A stretch of DNA of 64,000 nucleotides from Streptomyces sp. cf386. GTDB lineage: Bacteria > Actinomycetota > Actinomycetes > Streptomycetales > Streptomycetaceae. The position numbers were made by a program, and so were the translations under genes. Position 1 is the stretch's first letter. Every line of letters begins with the position of its first letter. Of the stretch, positions 43,005-51,202 are shown piece after piece. The stretch spans positions 56,930-120,929 of the forward strand of contig NZ_FNHV01000025.1 of assembly GCF_900103585.1 (NCBI RefSeq), written 5' to 3'. Under the pieces are notes generated by a model. It searched no databases and was not told the DNA's origin. It saw nothing but the letters and a program-made list of their open reading frames with translations.

Positions 43005-45383
43005 GTTAATGATCTCCTCCACCACCGTCGCCCCCAGCTCCCGCACGATCAGGTCGTGGCCGGACAGCGCCGACTCGTTGAGGTCGGGGTCGTCGTCCTC
43101 CGGGATGTCGTCCTCGGGGGCGACATGGACCGGCGGCTCGGGGGCGGCGGAAGGCTGGGGGGCCGGGGGGCGGGCAGCCGTCGGGGCCGGGGTCGCCGAG
43201 GCCGTCGGAGGCGGGGTGGGTGCCGTGGGCGCCGGCTGGGCAGGGGCCGGGCGCTGGGCGGTCGTACCGCCGCCACCGCCGTAGCCACTGTTGCCGCCAC
43301 CGCCGTAACCTCCGGCGCCGCCTCCGCCCCCGCCGAAGCCGGAGGAGCCGCCGCTCGGAGGAGGCGCCGAGCCTCCGCCCGACGGGTCGATGACCGCCTC
43401 GATCTTCCACTGGACGTTGAACTGCTCGGCCAGCGACTGCTTCAGCACGTCCTCGCTGCCGCTGCTCGCGAAGTTGTCGCGCGCGCCGGCGTTGACGAAG
43501 CCGATCTGAAGGGTGGTGCCGTCGAAGCCGGCCACATGGGCGTTCTGGCTGAGCAGGATCCAGGTGAAGCGGCGACGGTTCTTGACCGCCTCCAGGATGT
43601 TCGGCCAGAGCGTGCGGGGGTCGGGGCCGCCGCCGGGGGGTGGTGCGTAGACGGGTGCCGCGCCCGCAGGGGGAGCGGGCGTGGGTGCCGCGGGCGGCGG
43701 TGTCGGCGCGGGGCCGCCGGTCGCGGGGGGCGTCGAGGGCTGGGCGCCGCCGCCTGCCGGGGTTGCCGTGGGCCAGCCGCCGGGGCGTCGGCCGCTGCCT
43801 GCGGGGGCGGCGGTGGGCCAGGCGCCGGGGGCGGAGCCGGAAGCGGGGGGAGCCGAGGGGGGTGCGGGGGCGGGAGCGGGCTCCGGGGTGGGCGGTGCCT
43901 GGGGCGGCTGCGGCTGCTGGCCGCTCTGGGGCGCGGGGGGCGCGGAGGGGGGCGTGCCCATGGGGGCGCCCTGGCCTGCGGGAGCCGCACCGGCGGCAGC
44001 GGCAGCGGTCGTACCGTCACCGCCCGGGCCACCCGGGCCGCCCATGCCGGCGGTCGGCGCACCGGTGCCCGGTCCGGCGCCGGGTGCCCCCGAAGCCCGT
44101 ACGGCCGCGCGGGCCGCGGCAGCGCCGCCACCCGGCGGGACGGGCGCCGCGGCCATCCCGCCATGGGCGTCGGGACCGGGCACGTATCCCATGGCGGGCA
44201 TGCCGGTGCCGCCCGCGGAGAAGTTGACGCCCCGCTCCAGCCGGTCGAGCCGGGCCATTACGGAACGCTCGTCCCCGTAGGCCGCCGGGAGCAGCACGCG
44301 CGCGCAGATCAGTTCCAGCTGGAGCCGCGGCGAGGTGGCCCCCCGCATCTCGGTCAGCCCCTCGTTGACGAGGTCGGCGGCGCGGCTCAGCTCGGCGGCG
44401 CCGAAGGTGCCGGCCTGGGCCTGCATGCGTTCCAGGACGTCGGCCGGGGCGTCGATGAGCCCCTTCTCGACCGCGTCCGGCACGGCGGCCAGGATCACCA
44501 GGTCCCGCAGCCGCTCCAGCAGGTCGGCGACAAAGCGACGCGGGTCGTTGCCGCCCTCGATGACACGGTCCACGACCTCGAAGGCGGCGGTTCCGTCACC
44601 GGTCGCGAAGGCCTCCACGACGGAGTCGAGCAGCGAGCCGTCGGTGTACCCCAGCAGGGAGGTGGCCATGGCATACGTCACACCCTCCTCCCGCGCTCCA
44701 GCCAGCAGCTGGTCCATGACGGACATGGAGTCACGCACGGATCCCGCGCCCGCGCGCACGACGAGCGGCAGGACGCCCTCCTCGACGGGGATGTTCTCGC
44801 GACCGCAGACGTCGCCGAGGTAGTCCCGCAAGGTGCCCGGCGGGACGAGCCGGAAGGGGTAGTGATGGGTCCGCGACCGGATGGTCCCGATGACCTTCTC
44901 GGGCTCGGTCGTGGCGAAGATGAACTTCAGGTGCTCGGGCGGCTCCTCGACGACCTTCAGCAGCGCGTTGAAGCCGGCCGACGTGACCATGTGGGCCTCG
45001 TCGATGATGTAGATCTTGTACCGGCTGCCGGCGGGGCCGAAGAAGGCCTTCTCGCGCAGCTCACGGGCGTCGTCCACACCACCGTGAGATGCCGCGTCGA
45101 TCTCGATGACGTCGATGGAACCGGGCCCGTTGCGCGCCAGGTCCTGGCAGGACTGGCACTCCCCGCACGGGGTCGGCGTGGGCCCCTGCTCGCAGTTCAG
45201 ACACCGCGCGAGGATCCGCGCGCTGGTCGTCTTGCCGCATCCGCGCGGACCGCTGAACAGGTACGCGTGATTGACCCGGTTGTTGCGCAGCGCCTGCTGC
45301 AGCGGGTCGGTTACATGCTCCTGCCCGATGACCTCGGCGAACGACTCCGGGCGATAGCGGCGGTACAGCGCGAGAGACGACAC
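42999..45383 (-). CDS. dnaX: DNA polymerase III subunit gamma/tau
   Basis: Clamp-loader ATPase and replisome organiser. From a GTG at 45383 (MSSLALYRRYRPESFAEVIGQ) the protein is 794 aa. Walker A GPRGCGKTTS, a four-Cys zinc module (CLNCEQG...CGECQSC), Walker B IDEAHM, SRC-region TIRSRTHHYPFRL, then the oligomerisation domain. Residues about 410-600 are a low-complexity Pro/Gly/Ala stretch, then a helical tau-specific domain, a Gly-rich linker, and an acidic C-terminus typical for binding the polymerase. No programmed frameshift signal was looked for beyond the sequence; the full-length tau form is directly encoded. Its upstream neighbour on the same strand is the SRP RNA gene. Confidence 0.96.
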   Translation of the reverse strand: MSSLALYRRYRPESFAEVIGQEHVTDPLQQALRNNRVNHAYLFSGPRGCGKTTSARILARCLNCEQGPTPTPCGECQSCQDLARNGPGSIDVIEIDAASHGGVDDARELREKAFFGPAGSRYKIYIIDEAHMVTSAGFNALLKVVEEPPEHLKFIFATTEPEKVIGTIRSRTHHYPFRLVPPGTLRDYLGDVCGRENIPVEEGVLPLVVRAGAGSVRDSMSVMDQLLAGAREEGVTYAMATSLLGYTDGSLLDSVVEAFATGDGTAAFEVVDRVIEGGNDPRRFVADLLERLRDLVILAAVPDAVEKGLIDAPADVLERMQAQAGTFGAAELSRAADLVNEGLTEMRGATSPRLQLELICARVLLPAAYGDERSVMARLDRLERGVNFSAGGTGMPAMGYVPGPDAHGGMAAAPVPPGGGAAAARAAVRASGAPGAGPGTGAPTAGMGGPGGPGGDGTTAAAAAGAAPAGQGAPMGTPPSAPPAPQSGQQPQPPQAPPTPEPAPAPAPPSAPPASGSAPGAWPTAAPAGSGRRPGGWPTATPAGGGAQPSTPPATGGPAPTPPPAAPTPAPPAGAAPVYAPPPGGGPDPRTLWPNILEAVKNRRRFTWILLSQNAHVAGFDGTTLQIGFVNAGARDNFASSGSEDVLKQSLAEQFNVQWKIEAVIDPSGGGSAPPPSGGSSGFGGGGGGAGGYGGGGNSGYGGGGGTTAQRPAPAQPAPTAPTPPPTASATPAPTAARPPAPQPSAAPEPPVHVAPEDDIPEDDDPDLNESALSGHDLIVRELGATVVEEIINE

Positions 45384-45439
45384 GCATACGAGGTTATAGG
45401 CGCCCACTGACAACGCGGACCGCCCGGATGTGGGGATGC

Positions 45440-45469
45440 CCACGGGGCGACACGGGGCGACACGGGGCG
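45440..45469. repeat. Triple CACGGGGCGA repeat upstream of dnaX
   Basis: CACGGGGCGA occurs three times in tandem, in the leader between ffs and dnaX. Confidence 0.75.
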
Positions 45470-45581
45470 AAAGGAGCTGCACGCGCGCGTGGCCTCGTAC
45501 CTGGCCGCGTACTGCAAGATCCCCAACGCGCGCCCGCTCTTCGAACGGGGGGCGGCATCCGGGGAACGCAAGACCCCCCAC

Positions 45582-45688
45582 GCACCCGCCAGAGCCAACC
45601 TACCCTTGCTGCCTTCCGGCCCTGGGGGAGTTCAGTCAGATAGCGCCGCGTGAGGGGCTGAGCCCCAGCCTACCTGATCGCCGGGTGC
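45582..45688 (-). ncRNA. ffs: Signal recognition particle RNA, small bacterial type (4.5S-like)
   Basis: On the minus strand the conserved apical loop GGGCCGGAAGGCAGCAAGGG is unmistakable, flanked by CCCAGG on the 5' side. The ends GCACCC (45688) and GGGTGC (45582) pair, closing the hairpin at about 107 nt. It binds Ffh in the co-translational targeting particle. Exact ends are approximate. Lies between dnaX and tRNA-Ser, with its promoter region shared with the divergent tRNA. Confidence 0.92.
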
Positions 45689-45697
45689 CCGAACGAG

Positions 45698-45728
45698 TTC
45701 GCTAGCACCCTCCAGCGTCATGTAATGT
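45698..45728 (+). promoter_or_regulatory. Putative tRNA-Ser promoter, overlapping the ffs promoter region
   Basis: TTCGCT at 45698 and TAATGT at 45723 are 19 nt apart; the -10 box ends 7 nt before the tRNA, which implies transcription starts at or next to the mature 5' end. The ffs gene starts only 10 nt away on the opposite strand. Confidence 0.4.
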
Positions 45729-45735
45729 TTCCGGC

Positions 45736-45820
45736 GGAGGATTCGCCTAGAGGCCTAGGGCGCACGCTTGGAAAGCGTGTTGGGGGCAACCCCTCACGAG
45801 TTCGAATCTCGTATCCTCCG
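45736..45820 (+). tRNA. tRNA-Ser (GGA)
   Basis: An 85-nt class II tRNA with long variable arm (TTGGGGGCAACCCC), acceptor stem GGAGGAT/ATCCTCC, anticodon loop TTGGAAA giving GGA. CCA follows at 45821-45823, unlike the other tRNAs in this window. Confidence 0.95.
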
Positions 45821-45844
45821 CCAGTGCCTCACCGGGCACGATGT

Positions 45845-45878
45845 CGAAGGGCCCCACCGTTCGCGGTGGGGCCCTTCG
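45845..45878. terminator. Bidirectional terminator between tRNA-Ser and the accessory cluster
   Basis: CGAAGGGCCCCACCG and CGGTGGGGCCCTTCG form a perfect 15-bp stem with a TTCG tetraloop. Confidence 0.9.
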
Positions 45879-45889
45879 ACGTTGCGGGG

Positions 45890-46516
45890 TCAATTCAAGT
45901 GGTGGGTGTCATTGAGGGCCCGCACCATGGCGGTGCCGTCCTCGTCGTACGTCACCGTCGACAGGGAGGCCGCTGCGACTTCCATGCGGAACAAACTGTG
46001 TGGTGGGGCTTGGAGAGCGAGGCGGAGCAGGGTTCTGAGGGGGCCGACGTGGGAGACGACCAGAACCGTGGCGCCGGCGTACTGGGACACGAGGCCGTCT
46101 CGTACGGCGGCGACCCGGCGCGTGACCTGGTGCATGGTCTCGCCCGCGCCCGTGGGGGGACTCTCCGGCGAGGCGAACCAGGCGCTCAGGTCGTCCGGGT
46201 AGCGTGTGCGGACCTCGGTGAAGGTGAGGCCTTCCCAGACGCCGAAGTCCGCTTCCCGCAGGTCCCGGTCGATCTGGACGCTCAGGCCGAGGCGCGCGGC
46301 CACGGCCTGAGCGGTCTCCTGGCAGCGCCGCATCGGTGACGTGACGACCGCCGCGATGCCGCCGCGGTGGGCGAGAGCCTCTGCCGCCGCTTCGGCCTGG
46401 CGGCGTCCGGCCGGTGAGAGTCCCGGGTTGGATCCTCCGCTGCCGGAGAGCCGCCGCTGCGGGGTGAGCAGGGTTTCGCCGTGCCGCAGCAGTACGAGCG
46501 TCGTCGCGTCACTCAC
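45890..46516 (-). CDS. Histidine phosphatase family protein
   Basis: A 208-aa branch-1 histidine phosphatase. The catalytic RHGE is at residues 11-14 (VLLRHGET), the second Arg in SPMRRCQETAQ, Glu in LREADFGVWEGLTF, and the second His in VVSHVGPL. Substrates of such enzymes range from sugar phosphates to nucleotides. The GTG at 46516 overlaps the stop of the SRPBCC gene, so it is translationally coupled and last in the operon. The open frame continues far upstream in antisense, but this is GC artefact. In context it may dephosphorylate a pathway intermediate. Confidence 0.85.
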   Translation of the reverse strand: MSDATTLVLLRHGETLLTPQRRLSGSGGSNPGLSPAGRRQAEAAAEALAHRGGIAAVVTSPMRRCQETAQAVAARLGLSVQIDRDLREADFGVWEGLTFTEVRTRYPDDLSAWFASPESPPTGAGETMHQVTRRVAAVRDGLVSQYAGATVLVVSHVGPLRTLLRLALQAPPHSLFRMEVAAASLSTVTYDEDGTAMVRALNDTHHLN

Positions 46517-46995
46517 CTCGCGGTCTTCGCGAAGTGGTCCCGTACGGCGTCGGTCTGCTTCTCCATGACGTCGATGATGGCCTCGACCACGTTCAGGTCG
46601 GCGTCCTCGGCGATGTCCAGGGTCCGCGACCAGTCGAAGAAGCTGCGGGCCGGGTCGTTGGTGATGGGGAATACGCGGATGGTGGCCTCGTACTTGGCGA
46701 CACCGCTGGTGGGGGCGACGGCCCGGTAGGACTGGGTCTTGTTGATCTCGTCGCGGGCGGCGATCTCCTGCTGGACGAGACGGCCGTTGAGCGTGAGCTT
46801 GAAGTCGTAGCGGGCCGGGACGGTGTCGACCGAGCCGCCCTCCACCCAGCTGACGTCCCGGTGGATGTCCAGGTCGCCCGGGGACACGATGTCCAGGATC
46901 TGCATGGCGTCGCGGACGGTCGCCCACACGGTGTCCGGGTCGGCGTCGAGGATGGTGGAGTGGTACATGGTGTGCTTGCGCTGGATCGTCGGCAC
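46513..46995 (-). CDS. SRPBCC (START/Bet v1-like) family protein
   Basis: A 160-aa protein with the ligand-binding helix-grip layout of SRPBCC proteins: an N-terminal strand with MYHSTILDADPDTVWATVRD, central strands (ARYDFKLTLNGR, KYEATIRVFPI) and the long C-terminal helix VVEAIIDVMEKQTDAVRDHF. Family members act as polyketide cyclases, ligand carriers or hydrolases. It is 15 nt downstream of the carbamoyltransferase gene and overlaps the phosphatase start by 4 nt, so it likely serves the same pathway. Confidence 0.78.
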   Translation of the reverse strand: MPTIQRKHTMYHSTILDADPDTVWATVRDAMQILDIVSPGDLDIHRDVSWVEGGSVDTVPARYDFKLTLNGRLVQQEIAARDEINKTQSYRAVAPTSGVAKYEATIRVFPITNDPARSFFDWSRTLDIAEDADLNVVEAIIDVMEKQTDAVRDHFAKTAR

Positions 46996-47010
46996 GGCGT
47001 GCTCCTTCTT

Positions 47011-48816
47011 CTATTTCTTGTGCTTCTTGGCGATGACGTGGTTGCCGAGGATCAGGTAGTCGATCTCGGTGCCCATGAAGCAGTTCAGGGCGTCGGTGGG
47101 CGTGCAGACGATGGGTTCGCCGGCGACGTTGAACGAGGTGTTGATCAGGCACGGGGTGCCGGTGAGTTCGGTGAACCTCCGCAGCAGCGCCGTGAGCCGT
47201 GGCGTTCCCTCGTCGGTCAGGGTCTGGATGCGGGAGGAGCCGTCCACGTGTACGGCGCCTGGGATGCGGTCCTTGTACTCGTCGCGGACCGGGAAGACGA
47301 ACGTCATGTACGGCGAGCTCGTCTTGCGGCCCATGTCGAAGATCTTCGGTGCCTGCTCCTCGAGGACGAGGGGAGCGAACGGGCGGAAGGGTTCGCGGTG
47401 CTTGACCCGGGTGTTGATGATGTCCTTGATGTCGGTGAAGCCGGGGTTGGCGAGGATGCTGCGATGCCCCAGCGCGCGTGGCCCGTGCTCGACGCGGCCT
47501 TCGAACCAGCCGATGACGACCTTCTTCGTCAGCAGCTTCGCCACCTGCTCGATGACCTCGTCGTCGTCCAGGTGTGAGACGACGACGCGGCCGGTGAAGG
47601 CCTGAAGGGCCTCCTCGATCGCGGACTCGTCGTAGGACGGGCCCAGATAGGGGGTGACCGGTGCGGAGGTGGCGGCGCGGATGTCCGCGGGGGCGGTGTC
47701 GGGGTGGTTCAGCCAGGCGTGGGCTGCCGCTCCGATGGTGATGCCGGTGTCCGAGGCGCCGAAGCTGACCTGCATGTCCTCGAAGCGGGAGCCTTCGAAC
47801 AGCGGGGTGTTGTTCAGGCAGTTCAGGGCGACGCCGCCCTCGAACAGCAGCCGGTCGAGGTCCGTCCGCTTCTCCAGGTGGCGGACCTGGTGGGCGGTGG
47901 CGACGTTCAGCATCTCCTGCGCGGCGGCCGCGACGCGGGACGTGTACGCGAGGGTGTCCTCGAAGGGGCCGAAGTACTCCTCGAACAGGGCGTCGTGGCT
48001 GTGCAGGTTGTCGGTCTGAAGGGGCTGGGTGAAGGTGTAGCGGCCGTCGTCGTGCAGCCGTAGGAGGTTGTCGATGAAGGGGTTCGGGGTTGGGGGGTCG
48101 GCGTATCCGGCCAGGCCCATCACCTTGTACTCGTCGTTGTTGGGGACGAAGCCGAGGAAGCGGGTGATGGCGGAGAACAGGGTGCCCATGGAGTACTGGG
48201 CGCCGGTGACGGTGTCGTCGAAGACGGTGATCCGGCCGTCGCGGATCTCGCCCGTCAGGGTCGAGAAGCGTTCGGCGCGGCCGTCGCTGACGAGGAACGC
48301 CGCGTCCTGCATGCCGGCGAGGTAGTAGCCGGTCGTGGCGTGGGCCAAGTGGTGCGGGACGAAGCGGACCTTGGCCGGGTCGGGGCGGTGTCCGGTGCGG
48401 GCCTCGAAGTCCGCGAGGATCGCCTCGTGGCTGACGACCTGCTCGAACAGGTCGGCCATGTTGCCCATGAGGCCGGTCTTCGTGTCCTCCGGCGCCGACG
48501 AGGCGCGGATGGCGTCCAGGGTCTCGTCCAGGACCTGGGCGGACCAGTTCCAGGGGAAGGCGAACAGGTCTACGTCGTCGAACGTGATCCCGGCTTCCTT
48601 CAGGCACCAGTCGATCGCGTTCACGGGGAAGTCGGTGGTCTTCTTCTCCCGGTTGAGGCGTTCTTCCTCCACCGCGGCAACCAGGCGGCCGTCGATCAGG
48701 AGCGCGGCGGCGGCGTCGTGGCCCAAGAGGTAGTGCTTGTTGATGCCGGTCGCGCCGAAGCGTTCGGAGAAGAACTCCGACACCCGGCTGAAGCCATTAC
48801 ATCCGAGAACAATCAC
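47011..48816 (-). CDS. Carbamoyltransferase, TobZ/NodU/CmcH type
   Basis: A 601-aa O-carbamoyltransferase that moves the carbamoyl group of carbamoyl phosphate through carbamoyl-adenylate to an acceptor hydroxyl. The N-terminal Kae1-like half has the metal-binding HHLAHATTGYY and the ASKH-type FGASDTGITIGAA; the C-terminal half has IGWFEGRVEHGPRALGHRSIL and NTSFNVAGEPIV, diagnostic for this family. Such enzymes normally occur in antibiotic or Nod-factor biosynthesis, which suggests that this cluster makes a carbamoylated product. The gene lies 54 nt after the FAD oxidoreductase in the same direction. Confidence 0.92.
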   Translation of the reverse strand: MIVLGCNGFSRVSEFFSERFGATGINKHYLLGHDAAAALLIDGRLVAAVEEERLNREKKTTDFPVNAIDWCLKEAGITFDDVDLFAFPWNWSAQVLDETLDAIRASSAPEDTKTGLMGNMADLFEQVVSHEAILADFEARTGHRPDPAKVRFVPHHLAHATTGYYLAGMQDAAFLVSDGRAERFSTLTGEIRDGRITVFDDTVTGAQYSMGTLFSAITRFLGFVPNNDEYKVMGLAGYADPPTPNPFIDNLLRLHDDGRYTFTQPLQTDNLHSHDALFEEYFGPFEDTLAYTSRVAAAAQEMLNVATAHQVRHLEKRTDLDRLLFEGGVALNCLNNTPLFEGSRFEDMQVSFGASDTGITIGAAAHAWLNHPDTAPADIRAATSAPVTPYLGPSYDESAIEEALQAFTGRVVVSHLDDDEVIEQVAKLLTKKVVIGWFEGRVEHGPRALGHRSILANPGFTDIKDIINTRVKHREPFRPFAPLVLEEQAPKIFDMGRKTSSPYMTFVFPVRDEYKDRIPGAVHVDGSSRIQTLTDEGTPRLTALLRRFTELTGTPCLINTSFNVAGEPIVCTPTDALNCFMGTEIDYLILGNHVIAKKHKK

Positions 48817-48870
48817 GGCAATCTTTCCTGGTCTAGGGCTGCTTGGCGGCTACTGGGCGGCTACTGGCGG

Positions 48871-49932
48871 CTATTTGGCGATCAACAGGTCGCGTAGCTG
48901 CTCCCCTGCCGCGGGTGCCTGGCACAGGCCCGCGCCGGTGAATCCGGCCGCGTACAGGAAGCGGCGGGTGGGGTGTTCGCCGATGAAGGCGGTGTTGGTG
49001 GGGCTCGCGTCGAAATCGCCGCTCCACGCGCGGTGCAGGCCGATGCCGTCCAGGGCGGGGAACAGGGTGCCGAGATGGCCGGCGATACGGCCGAGCCAGG
49101 CCTCGCGTGTCTCGCCCGCTTTGGGTGCGCCCATGGCGAGGAGGATGCGGTCCTTCCATGAGCGGATCCGCAGGCCGGATGCGGCGTGCATCGTCATGGG
49201 CAGATCGGGGTGCGGGGAGGGCGGTACGTCGGTGAACAGCATCTCCATCGTGCGGGGCCGCATCGGCAGGTCGACCGACGCCATGGACGCCACCTCGCCG
49301 GACCAGGGCCCGGCCGTACACACGATGCTGTCCGCCTTGATGCCGCCCTGCGCGGTGTGGACGGTGTTGTCGTCGTCGATGCGGGTGACGGGGGTGTGGG
49401 TGAACAGGCGGGCGCCGTGGTTGCGGGCGGCGGCGGCGTAGCCGCGGACGATGTCGAGGCCGTCCACGTGGTACGCCTCGGGCGACCAGGCGGCGGCCAG
49501 GACGGCGCGCTCGTTGAGCAGCGGGTTGAGTCCGGCCGCTTCCCGGGCACTGATCAGGCCGACTTGGACGCCGGCGGCCCGCTGGGCCTGATGGCCGGCC
49601 TCGAAATCGGCGATCTGCTGTTCGTCGGTGAACAGCGCCATGAACCCGAGCCGCTTCAGGGCGAGGGGGGCCTCGGTGTGGCGGGCGAAGTCCTGATAGG
49701 CGTTCAGGCTGCGTACGGCCATCCGCCCGGTGTGGGGGTCGCCGGGGAAGTAGGTGCGGATCATGCCCGCCGTGTGCGCGGATGCCCCGCCCCCGAGGCT
49801 TCCGCGTTCCAGCAGCACGGTGTTCACGCCGGCTTCGGCGAGGTGGTAGGCGGCGGAGGTTCCGATCACTCCCCCGCCGATGACGACGGCGTCAGCGCGG
49901 GCAGGCAGGGCGCTCAAGGTCGCTCCGGGCAT
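48871..49932 (-). CDS. FAD-dependent oxidoreductase (DAO/glycine oxidase family)
   Basis: A 353-aa flavoprotein of the D-amino-acid oxidase superfamily. The dinucleotide-binding motif VVIGGGVIGTSAAYH is at 16-30 with LLERG at the end of beta2; near the C-terminus YAAGFTGAGLCQAPAAGE is the usual FAD-contacting end. Relatives oxidise amines or imino acids such as sarcosine, glycine, D-amino acids and opines. Its ATG at 49932 is 2 nt after the stop of the cucumopine synthase-like gene, so the two are coupled, which fits one enzyme acting on the other's product. Confidence 0.86.
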   Translation of the reverse strand: MPGATLSALPARADAVVIGGGVIGTSAAYHLAEAGVNTVLLERGSLGGGASAHTAGMIRTYFPGDPHTGRMAVRSLNAYQDFARHTEAPLALKRLGFMALFTDEQQIADFEAGHQAQRAAGVQVGLISAREAAGLNPLLNERAVLAAAWSPEAYHVDGLDIVRGYAAAARNHGARLFTHTPVTRIDDDNTVHTAQGGIKADSIVCTAGPWSGEVASMASVDLPMRPRTMEMLFTDVPPSPHPDLPMTMHAASGLRIRSWKDRILLAMGAPKAGETREAWLGRIAGHLGTLFPALDGIGLHRAWSGDFDASPTNTAFIGEHPTRRFLYAAGFTGAGLCQAPAAGEQLRDLLIAK

Positions 49933-49934
49933 CG

Positions 49935-50936
49935 CTACGCGCCGACCGTGGCGGCCTGCTGGCGCAGGTGGTCCCCGGTCTCCCACGGGTACAGCTGGAG
50001 GTTCCAGCCGCCGAGGCAGTTGATGTAGAGGGCCATCTGGCTGGTGACGGCGTAGAAGTCGTCACGGTCGAGGCGGTCGAGGACGCCGAGGAAGCGCTGG
50101 GTGAACGCCCACAGCTTCTCCAGACCGCAGTAGCCCAGGAACTCGGCGGGGACGCCGACCATAAGGCGGGTCATGTGGACGAGGGAGTCCATGGGCATGC
50201 CCTGGACCGCGGCGCGGACGAGTCCGCCGTAGGCGGCGTACCCCAGGGGCCGGGTCTCGCCGTTGACGAACAGCAGGGTGGGCAGGACGGTGCCGAAGTT
50301 GCCCGCCTGGGAGGGGATGACGCCCTGGTGGAGGTCGTCCAGCTCGGCCGGCGGTGCGAGCCAGATCTTCTCGGTCTCGGCGACGATGTCGGCGATCAGG
50401 TGGCTGGCGGCCGTGTTGGTGGCGTGGAGCATCGGGATGCGGTGGCCGCCCGGCTCGCCCGCGCGGCGGACTTCGGCGAGGATCTGCTTCTTCGTGGAGT
50501 AGACGGCGTCCCAGATCGCGGCCCCGGCTTCCAGCAGGGCGGGCATGTCCGCCTCACGAATCCGGCCGACGGGGGTGGCGGGCATCGGCTCGGTCAGGGT
50601 GCCGTACTTGATGCCCAGGTGCTGCAGGCCCGAGCAGAACACGGTGCCGTCGGGGGCCTCGCGCCGGTCGGGGATACGGGTCGCGTGGGGGGTGTGCAGC
50701 AGCGTGGGAATCGGCGCTACGTGGTAGAGGTGCTCGCCCGCGATGAGGGCGTGTCCCTGGAGGCTCCGGTACGGCAAGGACTCCCACAGGGCGTCGGCGA
50801 GTGCCGGGTTGCGGTCGTCAAGGTCGGCGGTGACCGTGATGCCGAGGTCGGGCCAGGAGATCTCGATCTGACGGCCAGGCAGCTTCTCGGACAAGGCTTT
50901 CCCCGTTCGTTGGTTTGGCTTGTCCGAGGAGTCCAT
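49935..50936 (-). CDS. Cucumopine synthase-related protein (cyclophilin-like plus helical bundle)
   Basis: Resembles the cucumopine synthase-related family. An N-terminal cyclophilin-like (DUF3830-type) domain starts EISWPDLGITVTADL and has WESLPYRSLQGHALIAGEHLYH; the C-terminal half is a helical bundle with HATNTAASHLIADIVAETEKIW. Agrobacterium cucumopine synthase condenses histidine with 2-oxoglutarate; whether this homologue does so is not known. The ATG at 50936 (333 aa) has a weak ribosome binding site; a TTG at 50895 with GGGGAAA upstream would give 319 aa and is a real alternative. It starts the transcription unit running to the phosphatase. Confidence 0.68.
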   Translation of the reverse strand: MDSSDKPNQRTGKALSEKLPGRQIEISWPDLGITVTADLDDRNPALADALWESLPYRSLQGHALIAGEHLYHVAPIPTLLHTPHATRIPDRREAPDGTVFCSGLQHLGIKYGTLTEPMPATPVGRIREADMPALLEAGAAIWDAVYSTKKQILAEVRRAGEPGGHRIPMLHATNTAASHLIADIVAETEKIWLAPPAELDDLHQGVIPSQAGNFGTVLPTLLFVNGETRPLGYAAYGGLVRAAVQGMPMDSLVHMTRLMVGVPAEFLGYCGLEKLWAFTQRFLGVLDRLDRDDFYAVTSQMALYINCLGGWNLQLYPWETGDHLRQQAATVGA

Positions 50937-51061
50937 CGCCAACTGGCCTGTTTCAGACAGGCGTTGAAAGCATGAAACCTTGATCGGCCTGGGATCCGCA
51001 GTTTGTGCGTTTCTATGGAACTGCAGCTCAGGCGGGCAGTGCCAAGTACACAAAGACAGAA

Positions 51062-51109
51062 AGGCAGACAGGCAGACAGGCAGACAGGCAGACAGGCAGA
51101 CAGGCAGAA
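51062..51109. repeat. 8-bp simple sequence repeat (AGGCAGAC)
   Basis: AGGCAGAC is repeated five times exactly and a sixth time with one change. It abuts a large inverted repeat and lies between the deaminase and cucumopine synthase-like genes. Confidence 0.95.
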
Positions 51110-51187
51110 ATTGAACGAGGCCCCCAGGCTGCCGTGTTGAGATTCCTGATATCTCAACACAGCGGCCCAGGGGCCTCGTTCAATTTC
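51107..51187. terminator. Large imperfect inverted repeat, probable terminator
   Basis: Two 37-nt arms (51107-51143 and 51151-51187) pair with about four mismatches around a 7-nt loop. The outer AATTGAACGAGGCCCC and inner GTGTTGAGAT segments are perfect. It follows the guanine deaminase stop on the minus strand, so termination of that gene is the simplest reading; its length is unusual and a small mobile hairpin element is possible. Confidence 0.75.
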
Positions 51188-51202
51188 GCAGTGAACCGGG
51201 TT

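Noticed and set aside
41493..45410. A 1305-codon plus-strand frame antisense to purD and dnaX
   Set aside because: Mirror of two real genes; composition is the GC shadow type.
47011..48816. Carbamoyltransferase as hydrogenase maturation factor HypF
   Set aside because: HypF has acylphosphatase and zinc-finger domains at the N-terminus; this protein starts directly with the NodU/TobZ-type domain and no hydrogenase genes are near.
51107..51187. CRISPR-like or phage attachment structure
   Set aside because: The 8-bp units have no spacers and the hairpin lies right after a stop codon; terminator or hairpin element fits better.
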